From NCBI RefSeq assembly GCF_033097365.1, contig NZ_AP028461.1, positions 7,130,001 through 7,194,000 of the forward strand: DNA of 64,000 bases. Reading direction: 5' to 3'. Both the position numbers and the translations under genes were made by a program. Positions 37,301 through 44,948 of the stretch are shown one piece after another. Each line of letters begins with the position of its first letter. The stretch's first letter is position 1. The DNA is from Actinoplanes sichuanensis. GTDB lineage: Bacteria; Actinomycetota; Actinomycetes; Mycobacteriales; Micromonosporaceae. Below the pieces are notes generated by a model. It saw only the letters and a list, made by a program, of their open reading frames with translations, was not told where the DNA came from and ran no database searches.

Positions 37301-38756
37301 CTACCAGGCCGCCACCCAGATGACCGACGAGTCGGGGCAGAGCTACCCGTACACCACGGACTCGCTGCTCGACGCGGCTCTCGGCACGCTGGGCTACTAC
37401 GGCGCGTTCACCGCCAACATGCACACCGACTACGCGACGACCTACGACAGCGACCAGGTACTGGCGTCGGCGCTGCGGCACAACGTGCCGATCGTCACCG
37501 GGCACCAGTTGCTCACCTGGCTGGACGGGCGGAACGCCTCGTCCTACTCGAACATCGCCTGGACCGGTAACGACCTGACGTTCTCGGTCAACGTCGGCAC
37601 CGGCGCCAACGGCCTCACCGGCATGGTGCCGACCGCCGGACCGGGCGGGCGGACGCTGTCCACCCTGACCCGGGCCGGGGTCGCGGTCCCGTTCACCAGG
37701 ACCACGATCAAGGGTGTCGAGTACGCGTTCTTCACCGCCGGACCCGGTGCGTACACGGCCGGATACGCGGCCGCGGCCACTGCGACGCTCACCGCCTCGG
37801 CCGCGGCCGAGACCGGCGGGACCACCGCATCGGTCACGGTCGCGACGAGCAGCGCCGCAAAAACCGTCATCGAGTACGGGACACAGCCGACCGAGTTGAC
37901 CCGCAAGGCGGTGGACGGCACCCAGGCCAGTAAGCGGACCGTCCAGCTGGCCGGACTCGCGCCCGGCACCACGTACTGGTACCGGGCGAAGGTGACCACC
38001 CCGGACGGTCGAACCACCACCGGCCCGGTGCAGAAGGTCACCACCCGCGCGGCCGACCGCACCGGCCCGGTCGCGTCCGGGGTCACCGTCACCGCCCGTC
38101 CGGACGGCACCGCCCAGGTGACGTGGAAGGCGAACGAGGCGGCGGACGCCACCCTGCTCGTCGGCACCTCGGCGGACGCACTGGCGAAGTGGCCCGGAAC
38201 CCAGGACGGAACCCGGCTCAGCGCCGTCGTGACGGGCCTGGAACCGCGGACCACCTACCGGTACCGGGTACGCAGCGTCGACGCGGCGGGCAACGTCTCG
38301 ACGTGGCCGGCGCTGAACCGGCCGGCGGCGACGTTCGTGTCGTCCGTGGTGGGTGTCGCCGACTACACCGCCCCGCAGCAGCGGACCGGTGTCGAGTCCG
38401 GGGTCACGGTCACCGACGACGGGGTCCGGCTCGCCGGTTCGGCCCGCAGCGGCAGCCTGGTCTCCCGGGTGATGGACGCCCAGCAGATGGTCCGCTGGGA
38501 CCGGCTCGGCTATCAGGCGACCGTGCCCGCCGGGGCGACGCTGAAGGTCTACGTGCGGACCGGGAGCACCACCACCCCGGACGGCAGCTGGACCGGATGG
38601 ACCGCGGTCGGCCAGAACGGCAAGGTGACCGGTGGCTCCCGCTACGTCCAGTACCGGGCCGAACTGACCCGCACCACGAGCGGCGCCGGCCCGGTCCTGC
38701 GGGGTGTGGGCATCACGTCGGACGGCAGTTCACTGCACCACCCGACGGAGAAGTAG
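34320..38756 (+). CDS. Giant secreted protein: DUF4082/Ig modules + deacetylase-like core + Fn3-like tail
   Basis: 1478 residues from TTG 34320 with AGGAG 6 bp upstream. Signal peptide (LALAAAALIVAPAAPAAAA). DUF4082 at about 33-198 and 300-457, each followed by an SbsA-like Ig domain. A ThuA/glutamine-amidotransferase-like segment follows (about 574-690, VLLGSTPLTAAQV, WVTGGGNLIAF), then a region with VVVATGDDHATGG and GFEVGLHLNTGC that resembles the metal site of polysaccharide deacetylases (about 820-1120). Fibronectin-like repeats (about 1155-1350) and a C-terminal beta domain end the protein. It lacks the dimethylformamidase-like domain of its neighbours. Likely cell-surface or matrix protein. 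Confidence 0.83.
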   Translation: MTLPKLRSFLLCLALAAAALIVAPAAPAAAATCPCSIFDASATPGSPSDSDNSAVEVGVKFRSDVAGQITGVRFYKGAANTGTHVGNLWNSAGGNLGTVTFTNETASGWQTATFASPITIAANTTYVASYYAPNGRYAGDSGALLSAGVDNAPLHALRSGEDGGNGVYRYGTGGGFPNSTWQGANYWVDVVFTTGVTDTAPPTVTSTSPAAGATGVATTATVSAVFSEAVQTGTPALTVAGVTGTTAYNASTRTVTFTPGSLAASTSYTATVSGARDTAGNLMSPVSWSFTTAAAGGSGCPCSIWPATAVPATGTVNDNSAVELGVKFRTSTAGYITGLKFYKGGQNTGTHTGSLWSSTGTRLANVTFTGESASGWQTVTLPGPVPVTANTTYVASYHTDTGYYSVTANGFSAAVTRSPLTALASGTDGGNGVYRYGASGFPTSTYQATNYWVDVVFDTTAADTQAPTLAGRAPSAGASGVAATTAVTAAFTEPVTAASIVLTGPSGTVPGATTYDATTATAVFTPSAQLAYSTSYTATVSGARDATGNVMTPVTWSFTTSAAPPPPPDQGPGGPVLVVKSAVSGASGFTSFAAEVLRAEGLNEFATVDLSAVTPALLAQYDVVLLGSTPLTAAQVSTFTTWVTGGGNLIAFRPDKQLAGLLGLTSTTGTLAEGYLRVDTSTSPGAGITGQTIQYHSTADRYTLSGARSVATLYSNGTTATVNPAVSLTDVGTAGGQAAAFTFDLPRSLVYTRQGNPAWEKQDRDGRAPIRSDDLYFGGSATDWVDLTKVAVPQADEQQRLLANLIGAMNADRKPLPRFWYFPRSLKAVVVATGDDHATGGTAGRFDQYLANSPAGCVVDDWQCPRFTSYIFPDTPLTNSQASTYQNRGFEVGLHLNTGCANWTATSLGANLTDQLATFRTKYGSVRAPDTNRTHCIVWSDWSTQASLQTANGIRLDTNYYYWPETWVADRPGFMTGSGMPMRFADTNGGLIDIYQAATQMTDESGQSYPYTTDSLLDAALGTLGYYGAFTANMHTDYATTYDSDQVLASALRHNVPIVTGHQLLTWLDGRNASSYSNIAWTGNDLTFSVNVGTGANGLTGMVPTAGPGGRTLSTLTRAGVAVPFTRTTIKGVEYAFFTAGPGAYTAGYAAAATATLTASAAAETGGTTASVTVATSSAAKTVIEYGTQPTELTRKAVDGTQASKRTVQLAGLAPGTTYWYRAKVTTPDGRTTTGPVQKVTTRAADRTGPVASGVTVTARPDGTAQVTWKANEAADATLLVGTSADALAKWPGTQDGTRLSAVVTGLEPRTTYRYRVRSVDAAGNVSTWPALNRPAATFVSSVVGVADYTAPQQRTGVESGVTVTDDGVRLAGSARSGSLVSRVMDAQQMVRWDRLGYQATVPAGATLKVYVRTGSTTTPDGSWTGWTAVGQNGKVTGGSRYVQYRAELTRTTSGAGPVLRGVGITSDGSSLHHPTEK

Positions 38757-38773
38757 ACGCACCGTCCCCCTCG

Positions 38774-38819
38774 CCGCCCCGGCGCCCGCTCCCCGCGGGT
38801 GCCGGGGCGGTTCCTTTTT
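38774..38819 (+). terminator. Rho-independent terminator
   Basis: A strong GC stem (CCGCCCCGGC with GCCGGGGCGG, extended inward through CCCGC/GCGGG) followed by TTCCTTTTT, 17 bp after the stop of the giant secreted-protein gene. Confidence 0.92.
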
Positions 38820-38984
38820 GCTCGCCGAAACCCCTCAAGACCCTTCCCGGGACGCCGATGGTGGCGGTCGAACGGGCGAGCTGGGGGCCTTCGGCGAGTA
38901 CTGGGGCTACCGGCCCGCACCCGGTCGGACAGGGAAGGAGTGGCCGTACCGAAGCAAAGGTCTGAAGAGGAAGCGGAAAACGAA

Positions 38985-39016
38985 CGGTGACCCAGGGAGA
39001 CGTCCCTGGGTCACCG
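38985..39016 (-). terminator. Hairpin terminator of the sugar phosphotransferase gene
   Basis: A perfect 14-bp stem (CGGTGACCCAGGGA and complement) with a 4-nt loop, 14 bp past the stop of the minus-strand gene ending at 39030. On the minus strand it is followed by TTCGTTTTCC. Confidence 0.82.
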
Positions 39017-39029
39017 GTGAAACGGAGGA

Positions 39030-40526
39030 TCAGTAGGCGCCCGAGCTGCGGACGACGGCGCTGACCGTGCGGAAGAGGATGGCCAGGTCCATGGCGAGTG
39101 ACCAGTTCTCGACGTAGGTGAGGTCGAGGCGGATCGACTCCTCCCAGGACAGGTCGGAACGCCCGGAGACCTGCCACAGGCCCGTCAGGCCGGGTTTGAC
39201 GACCAGCCGGCGCAGCATGTCGGCCGGGTAGTCGGCGACCTCCTTGGCCAGCGGCGGACGCGGGCCGACCAGCGACATGTCGCCCTTGACCACGTTGATC
39301 AGCTGGGGCAGTTCGTCGATGCTCAGGCGGCGCAGCCACTTGCCGACCGGGGTGATCCGCGGGTCCGAACGCATCTTGAACAGCGCGCCGTCGGTCTCGT
39401 TGAGGTTGCCGAGCTCGAAGAGGCGGGCCTCGGCGTCGACCGTCATCGTCCGGAACTTGTAGAGCGTGAACGGCTTGCCGTCGCGGCCCACCCGCTCCTG
39501 CGTGAAGATCGCCGGGCCGCGGCCGCCCTTGCCGAACTTGACCAGCAGCGCGACCACCGCCAAGGCGGGCGAGGCCAACATGATCAGCAGGATCGCGCCG
39601 ATCCGGTCGAAGATCTCCTTGACCACGCGGGCGCTGCCCTTGAGCCGGGGGTGCTCGACGTGCAGCATCGGCAGGCCGTCGACCGGGCGGATGGTGGTGC
39701 GGTCGCCGGCCACGTCGACCAGGGTGCTGGCCACGATCAGGTCGATGTCGTCGCGTTCCAACTGCCAGGCCAGCCGGCGGACGGCCGGGCCGTCGATCTC
39801 CGGGCAGGACAGCACGATCACGGTGTCGGCGTCGGACCGGGCGACCGCGGTGGCCACGTCGTCGAAGGTGCCGTAGATCGGTGGCATGCCGGTGACCGCG
39901 TGGCTGCGGACCATGCCCGGCGGCAGACACGCGCCGATGACGCCGAGACCGTGGTAACGCTCGCGGCTGAGGCGGCGGGTCATGTCGAGGACGGCCCGCT
40001 CGTGTCCGACCAGGACCACCCGGTGCAGGCGCTGCCCGCGGGCCCAGGCCCGGTGCAGGCGCTGCCGGTAGAAGAAGCGCGCACCGAGGTCGACGGCGAT
40101 CGCCAGCGGCATCGCGATGCTCACATAACCGCGAGCCAAACGCAGGTCGAATGCGAACGAAACAATGGCGATGGCGGCGGTCAGCGCCAATCCGGCCCGG
40201 AAAACCCGCGCATACTCCTCGGTGCCCACGAAGAGGTGACGAGGCTCATACGCTCGGTTGAACGCGAGGCAGGCGATCCACGCGACCGGCAATAGCAGGG
40301 TGAGCAGAAGGTAGTCACGCTGATACGGCGCGATGCCCTCGCTGCCGAAGCGGATCAGCAGTGCCCACGAGGCGGCACTGAGGGCGACCAGGAAGTCTAG
40401 GAGATAGAGCGTCAGCGCATAGCGGCTCTGCCAGCCGGCTCGCGCTTTCGTCGCCCGGGAGCGCGCCTTGAGCTGCGCGGCCGTCGCCGCCAGGTCAACG
40501 GTCTCCACGGATTCAATTGTCTGCAC
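39030..40526 (-). CDS. Undecaprenyl-phosphate sugar phosphotransferase (WbaP/WcaJ/CpsE-like)
   Basis: 498 residues. Four to five N-terminal membrane helices (about 35-150), a CoA-binding-like Rossmann domain (RVVLVGHERAVLDMTRRL), then the bacterial sugar transferase domain. That domain has KEIFDRIGAILLIMLASP, FTQERVGRDGKPFTLYKFRT, SIDELPQLINVVKGDMSLVG and KPGLTGLWQVSGRSDLSWEE. It starts polysaccharide assembly by moving a sugar-1-phosphate onto undecaprenyl phosphate. GTG start; a perfect TTGACA lies upstream on its strand (40644-40649) but I see no matching -10. Confidence 0.93.
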   Translation of the reverse strand: MQTIESVETVDLAATAAQLKARSRATKARAGWQSRYALTLYLLDFLVALSAASWALLIRFGSEGIAPYQRDYLLLTLLLPVAWIACLAFNRAYEPRHLFVGTEEYARVFRAGLALTAAIAIVSFAFDLRLARGYVSIAMPLAIAVDLGARFFYRQRLHRAWARGQRLHRVVLVGHERAVLDMTRRLSRERYHGLGVIGACLPPGMVRSHAVTGMPPIYGTFDDVATAVARSDADTVIVLSCPEIDGPAVRRLAWQLERDDIDLIVASTLVDVAGDRTTIRPVDGLPMLHVEHPRLKGSARVVKEIFDRIGAILLIMLASPALAVVALLVKFGKGGRGPAIFTQERVGRDGKPFTLYKFRTMTVDAEARLFELGNLNETDGALFKMRSDPRITPVGKWLRRLSIDELPQLINVVKGDMSLVGPRPPLAKEVADYPADMLRRLVVKPGLTGLWQVSGRSDLSWEESIRLDLTYVENWSLAMDLAILFRTVSAVVRSSGAY

Positions 40527-40757
40527 GCCAGGCCCCCAACATCGGCTGCGACCGACTCATGATGATCCAGATCTGTGGTGTGCTCGGACACACCCGACCA
40601 CGAACGCCCCATGCCGGAAACCACCGAGACACAGAAGACAGACTGTCAACGCGACCACGTTCGCGCTACATCTTTCCGTTCGACAGCCATGGCGATTCGG
40701 ATGATGCCGTAAGCGAAGTGGCGGAGGTGTCCAGTTAGGACGGCCAGGAAACAAGTG

Positions 40758-41369
40758 TTATCGACTGTCGTCAATCCGACGCAACGATTCGACAAAGCTG
40801 TGGCACGCGTCGTAACGCGGCAACAAACCGTTCACGCCGGCCTCGGCCAGGCTGGGAGCCTCGGCATCCTTGCCGGACAGTACGGGGTCTGACACCGGCC
40901 AGGCAATGCCGAGTTCGGGGTCAAGCGGATGCACTCCGTGTTCATGACCGGGGCGGTAGGTCGACGAGCACAGGTACGCCACGGTCGCCCCCTCGGTCAG
41001 GGCGCAGAATCCGTGCCCCAGCCCCTCGGCCAGGTAGACGGCCCGGCGGTCCTCGTCGTCCAGGCGCACCGCCTCCCACGAACCGAACGTGGGCGACCCG
41101 ACCCGGATGTCCACGATCACGTCGAGCACCGCGCCCGACACGCACGTCACGTACTTGGCCTGCCCGGGCGGAACATCGGCGAAATGAATGCCGCGCACCA
41201 CACCCTTGGCCGACGTCGAGAGGTTCGCCTGCGCCAGGTCGAGCCGGTGCCCGACCGCCTCCTCCAGCGCGTCGAACCGGTACCACTCCAGGAACCGGCC
41301 CCGGCTGTCACCGTGCTGCACCGGGGTCACCTCGAAGGCGCCCTCGATACCGAGCGGGCGGATCTTCAC
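40758..41369 (-). CDS. rfbC: dTDP-4-dehydrorhamnose 3,5-epimerase
   Basis: 203 residues from GTG 41369, which forms a GTGA overlap with rfbA; the longer frame to 41495 is shadow. RmlC signatures: [31 protein letters not shown] (catalytic His), [33 protein letters not shown] and the [15 protein letters not shown] region with the catalytic Tyr. Third enzyme in dTDP-L-rhamnose synthesis, in the cytosol. Confidence 0.95.
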   Translation of the reverse strand: MKIRPLGIEGAFEVTPVQHGDSRGRFLEWYRFDALEEAVGHRLDLAQANLSTSAKGVVRGIHFADVPPGQAKYVTCVSGAVLDVIVDIRVGSPTFGSWEAVRLDDEDRRAVYLAEGLGHGFCALTEGATVAYLCSSTYRPGHEHGVHPLDPELGIAWPVSDPVLSGKDAEAPSLAEAGVNGLLPRYDACHSFVESLRRIDDSR

Positions 41370-42238
41370 CGCAGACCACCATCCAGTAGCCGCAACAGAT
41401 ACTGCCCGTAACCGCTCTTCAGCAACGGCTGCGCGACCGCGCGCAACTCGTCGTCGGAGATGAAGCCGAGCCGCCAGGCCGCTTCCTCCACACAACCGAT
41501 CTTCAAACCCTGCCGCTCCTCGATCACCCGGACGTACTCCGAGGCCTGAACCATGGACTGGAAGGTCCCGGTGTCCAGCCAGACGGTTCCCCTGTCGAGG
41601 ACCGTGACCTCGAGCCGCCCCTGGCGTCGATACTCCTCGTTCACCGCGGTGATCTCCAGTTCGCCGCGGGCGCTGGGCTCCAGATTCTCGGCGATCTTCA
41701 CCACGTCGGCATCATAGAAGTACAGGCCGGGGACCACGTACGTCGACTTGGGATGCTCCGGCTTCTCCTCGATCGAGAGCACTTTGCCCGATTCGTCGAA
41801 CTCGACGACGCCGTACCGCTCGGGGTCGGCCACCGGGTACGCGAACACCCGCCCGCCGTCGACGTCACCGAACCGCGCGAGCTGCCGGCCCAGACCCACC
41901 CCGTGGAAGATGTTGTCGCCGAGGATCAGGGCGACCGGTTCGTCCCCGATGAAGTCGGCGCCGATCCGGAACGCCTGGGCGATCCCGTCCGGCTTCGGCT
42001 GCACCGCGTACTGGAGGTCGAGCCCGAACCGACTTCCGTCACCGAGCAGTCGCTCGAAGTGAGGCTGGTCCTCGGGGGTGGTGATCACCAGGATCTCGGA
42101 GATCCCGGCGGACACCAGCGTGGTCAACGGGTAGTAGACCATCGGCTTGTCGAAGATGGGCATGAGCTGTTTGGACATGGCCATGGTGATCGGCCAGAGC
42201 CGGGAACCGGTACCACCGGCGAGAAGAATTCCGCGCAC
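41366..42238 (-). CDS. rfbA: Glucose-1-phosphate thymidylyltransferase
   Basis: 290 residues, GTG start. [20 protein letters not shown] is the nucleotide-binding signature, with [30 protein letters not shown] (metal Asp) and [20 protein letters not shown]. First step of dTDP-rhamnose synthesis. It is divergent from rfbB with 45 bp between them and coupled to rfbC. Confidence 0.97.
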   Translation of the reverse strand: MRGILLAGGTGSRLWPITMAMSKQLMPIFDKPMVYYPLTTLVSAGISEILVITTPEDQPHFERLLGDGSRFGLDLQYAVQPKPDGIAQAFRIGADFIGDEPVALILGDNIFHGVGLGRQLARFGDVDGGRVFAYPVADPERYGVVEFDESGKVLSIEEKPEHPKSTYVVPGLYFYDADVVKIAENLEPSARGELEITAVNEEYRRQGRLEVTVLDRGTVWLDTGTFQSMVQASEYVRVIEERQGLKIGCVEEAAWRLGFISDDELRAVAQPLLKSGYGQYLLRLLDGGLR

Positions 42239-42269
42239 CGGCTGACCCTAAACAGTCGCCGCCTACGTC

Positions 42270-42275
42270 TACACT
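42270..42275 (+). promoter_or_regulatory. Candidate -10 element for a leaderless rfbB transcript
   Basis: TACACT lies 8 bp before the GTG of rfbB, and no Shine-Dalgarno sequence precedes that GTG. The spacing is that of a leaderless mRNA, common in actinobacteria. No good -35 is seen. Confidence 0.3.
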
Positions 42276-42283
42276 CGCCACCC

Positions 42284-43261
42284 GTGCAGATTTTCGTAAC
42301 CGGTGGTGCCGGCTTCATCGGATCGGCCTACGTCAGGGCCCTCTTGCAGGACGAGTACGCAGGTGCGGCGGGTGCATCGGTGACCGTTCTGGATCTGTTG
42401 TCCTATTCAGGAAATCGTGACAACCTCCCGGTGTCCGATCCCCGACTCCGATTCGTACAGGGCGACATTTCCGATTCCGACCTGTTGCGGGAACTACTTC
42501 CCGGACACGATGTGGTAGTGCATTTCGCCGCCGAATCACACGTGGACCGGTCGATTTCGGGCGCTATGCCGTTCGTCACAACGAATGTGTTGGGCACCCA
42601 GACACTTCTCGACGCGGCCCGCGCCACGGGGGTCCAGCGGTTCGTGCACGTCTCCACCGACGAGGTGTACGGCTCCATCGACGAGGGCTCGTGGACCGAG
42701 ACGTGGCCGCTGTCGCCCAACTCGCCGTACGCCGCCTCCAAGGCCGGCTCCGACCTGATGGCGCTCGCCGCACACCGCACCCATGGCATGGACGTCGTCG
42801 TCACCCGGTGCTCGAACAACTACGGTGAGTACCAGTTCCCGGAGAAGGTCATCCCGCTCTTCGTGACCAACCTGATGGACGGCAAGCAGATCCCGCTCTA
42901 CGGCGACGGCGGCAACATCCGTGACTGGCTGCACGTGACCGATCACTGCCGTGGCATCCAGGCGGTCCTGGAGAAGGGCCGGGCGGGTGAGGTCTACAAC
43001 ATCGGCGGCGGCACCGAGCTGACCAACCGCTCCCTGACCGAACGCCTTCTCGAAGCCTGCGGTGCCGGCTGGGACATGGTGCGGCCGGTCACCGACCGCA
43101 AGGGCCACGATCGCCGCTACTCGCTCGACATCACCAAGATCAGCGAAGAGCTGGGGTACGCGCCACAGGTCACCATCGACGAGGGACTCGCCTCGACCGT
43201 CGCGTGGTACCGCGACAACCGCGCCTGGTGGGAGCCGCTCAAGTCTCGGGCCGGCCTCTGA
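42284..43261 (+). CDS. rfbB: dTDP-glucose 4,6-dehydratase
   Basis: 325 residues from GTG 42284, placing FVTGGAGFIGSAYVRALL at the N-terminus. HFAAESHVDRSI, STDEVYGSI and the active-site YAASKAGSD (YxxxK) are RmlB signatures, as is VTRCSNNYGEYQFPEKVIPL. Second step of the pathway. The last base of its stop codon is the first base of rfbD (TGATG). Confidence 0.97.
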   Translation: MQIFVTGGAGFIGSAYVRALLQDEYAGAAGASVTVLDLLSYSGNRDNLPVSDPRLRFVQGDISDSDLLRELLPGHDVVVHFAAESHVDRSISGAMPFVTTNVLGTQTLLDAARATGVQRFVHVSTDEVYGSIDEGSWTETWPLSPNSPYAASKAGSDLMALAAHRTHGMDVVVTRCSNNYGEYQFPEKVIPLFVTNLMDGKQIPLYGDGGNIRDWLHVTDHCRGIQAVLEKGRAGEVYNIGGGTELTNRSLTERLLEACGAGWDMVRPVTDRKGHDRRYSLDITKISEELGYAPQVTIDEGLASTVAWYRDNRAWWEPLKSRAGL

Positions 43262-44106
43262 TGCGCTGGCTGATCACCGGGGCCGGCGGCATGCTCGGCC
43301 AGGACCTGCGACGGGTCCTCGCCGAACACGGTGAGACCGACGTGGTCGCCGCCACCCGCGGTGACCTCGACATCACCTCGGCGTCACAGGTGCGCGACGC
43401 GGTCGACGGCGCCGACATCGTGCTCAACGCCGCCGCCTGGACGAACGTCGACGGCGCCGAGACCGACGAGGAGGCGGCCACCGCGATCAACGGGCACGGC
43501 GTCGGCGTCCTCGCCGCCGCGGCGGGCAGTCGTCTCGTGCACGTCTCCACCGACTACGTCTTCGACGGGACCGCGACCACGCCGTACCCGGAGGACACCC
43601 CGCACGCGCCGCTCAACGCCTACGGCCGGGGCAAGGCGGTGGGCGAGACGGCGGTTCTGGCCACCGGCGGTTACATCGTCCGGACCGCTTGGCTGTACGG
43701 CGAACACGGCCCCAACTTCGTGCGGACCATGCTGCGGCTGGCCGAGGACCGGGACACCCTGGACGTGGTCGACGACCAGGTCGGGCCGCCCACCTGGTCG
43801 TACGCCCTCGCGCAACTCCTCGTCGATCTCTCGCACGCCGCGGTGGCGGGCCGGGCCGCGCCCGGTGCCTACCACGGCACCGCGGCCGGTTCCACCAGCT
43901 GGTTCGGCCTGGCCCGGGCGGTCTTCCTGGAGGCCGGGCTCGACCCGGACCGGGTCCGCCCCACCACCAGCGACAAGTTTCCACGGCCGGCCCGACGCCC
44001 CGCCTACAGCGTCTTGGGCCACGACCGGTGGGCGGGCACCGGAGTCGCGCCACTGCCGGATTGGCGAGGCATGCTCAGCAAGGCGATGCCACTCTTCCTG
44101 CCCTGA
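43261..44106 (+). CDS. rfbD: dTDP-4-dehydrorhamnose reductase
   Basis: 281 residues. WLITGAGGMLGQDLRRVL, NAAAWTNVDGAE, HVSTDYVFDG, the YGRGKAVGE active site (YxxxK) and ADRDTLDVV-like DDQVGPPT are RmlD signatures. Completes dTDP-L-rhamnose. It is followed directly by a repeat-rich intergenic region; the stop at 44104-44106 is in normal family position. Confidence 0.95.
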   Translation: MRWLITGAGGMLGQDLRRVLAEHGETDVVAATRGDLDITSASQVRDAVDGADIVLNAAAWTNVDGAETDEEAATAINGHGVGVLAAAAGSRLVHVSTDYVFDGTATTPYPEDTPHAPLNAYGRGKAVGETAVLATGGYIVRTAWLYGEHGPNFVRTMLRLAEDRDTLDVVDDQVGPPTWSYALAQLLVDLSHAAVAGRAAPGAYHGTAAGSTSWFGLARAVFLEAGLDPDRVRPTTSDKFPRPARRPAYSVLGHDRWAGTGVAPLPDWRGMLSKAMPLFLP

Positions 44107-44549
44107 CCCGCCCCCACCGCGCGGCGAGCCCGCAACCAGCCCCCACCGCGCAGTGAATCCTCAACCGGATTCGCCGCGCGGTGAACTCGCAGCCGCATCC
44201 ACCACGCAGCAAGCCCAGCCGCACCCACCACCCAGCCGCATCCACCACGCAGCAAGCCCACAGCCGCACCCACCACCCAGCCGCATCCACCACGCAGCAA
44301 GCCCGCAACCGCATCCACCACGCGGCGAGCCCGCAGCCGGATTCACCGAGCAGTAAGTGCCGTCGTTCTGTCATGCGTTTGGGTCACCGCAACCAGCCCC
44401 ACGGCGCGGTAAGCCCCGCAACCAGCCCCACCCCGCGGTAAGCCCCGCAACCAGCTCGCGCAGTGCGCCCACAGCCGAACTCACTGCGCGGCAGGCGACC
44501 CGGCTGTTGCTCCGCCGGTGGTCTTTGCCGGCCCCCGGACTGTGAAGGG
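44107..44549. repeat. Intergenic imperfect tandem repeat (CCGCATCCACCACGCAGC-type)
   Basis: 443 bp without a credible gene. Between about 44190 and 44345 a unit of roughly 43-45 bp recurs, made of AGCCGCATCCACCACGCAGC plus AAGCCC and AGCCGCACCCACCACCC. Weaker CGCAACCAGCCCCACC-type copies flank it up to about 44460. Frames through it encode only low-complexity sequence that changes with frame. A universal stress protein gene converges from the right. Confidence 0.75.
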
Positions 44550-44948
44550 TCAGTGGCGCTTCGGCTTGACCGCCAGTACCGGGTGGTCCGCGTCGAGCAG
44601 GATCTGCTGCGCGGTGCTGCCCAGGAACAGCTTGCCCACCGGACTCCGGCGGCGGAGGCCGATGACGATCACGGAGGCCCGGCTTTCGCGCGCGATGTCC
44701 AGCAGCACGTCAGCGAACTGACCCGTATGCGCGGCCTGACGGATCTCCAGGGGCACGCCGGCGGTGGCCGCTCTCCGTGTCAGCTCCGCAAGATCGTCGG
44801 GCGCGGCCACGTCCCCGCTGACGGGTGCCCCGCCACGTGGAGAGTTGATCAACAGGACCGATTCGGATCGGCGGGTTGCCTCGTCGAGCGCGGCCGCGAA
44901 GGCCGCCTCGCCCTCCGGGGTAGGGAGATATCCCACCAGGACGGTCAT
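44550..44948 (-). CDS. Universal stress protein (UspA family)
   Basis: 132 residues: TVLVGYLPTPEGEAAFAAAL at the N-terminus, SVIVIGLRRRSPVGKLFLGS (ATP-binding G-2x-G-9x-G-like region) and QILLDADHPVLAVK at the end. Translation is coupled (ATGA) to tctA, an association often seen in actinobacterial tripartite tricarboxylate transporter operons. Function in the operon unknown. Confidence 0.9.
   Translation of the reverse strand: MTVLVGYLPTPEGEAAFAAALDEATRRSESVLLINSPRGGAPVSGDVAAPDDLAELTRRAATAGVPLEIRQAAHTGQFADVLLDIARESRASVIVIGLRRRSPVGKLFLGSTAQQILLDADHPVLAVKPKRH

Noticed and set aside
44161..44374. Possible CRISPR array
   Set aside because: Units are contiguous or degenerate, with no constant repeat and unique spacer pattern, and no cas gene is nearby. 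It is a tandem repeat.
44075..44374. Minus-strand small ORF over the intergenic repeat
   Set aside because: Its Trp/Cys/Arg-rich sequence simply follows the repeat, and all frames across the repeat are similarly open.
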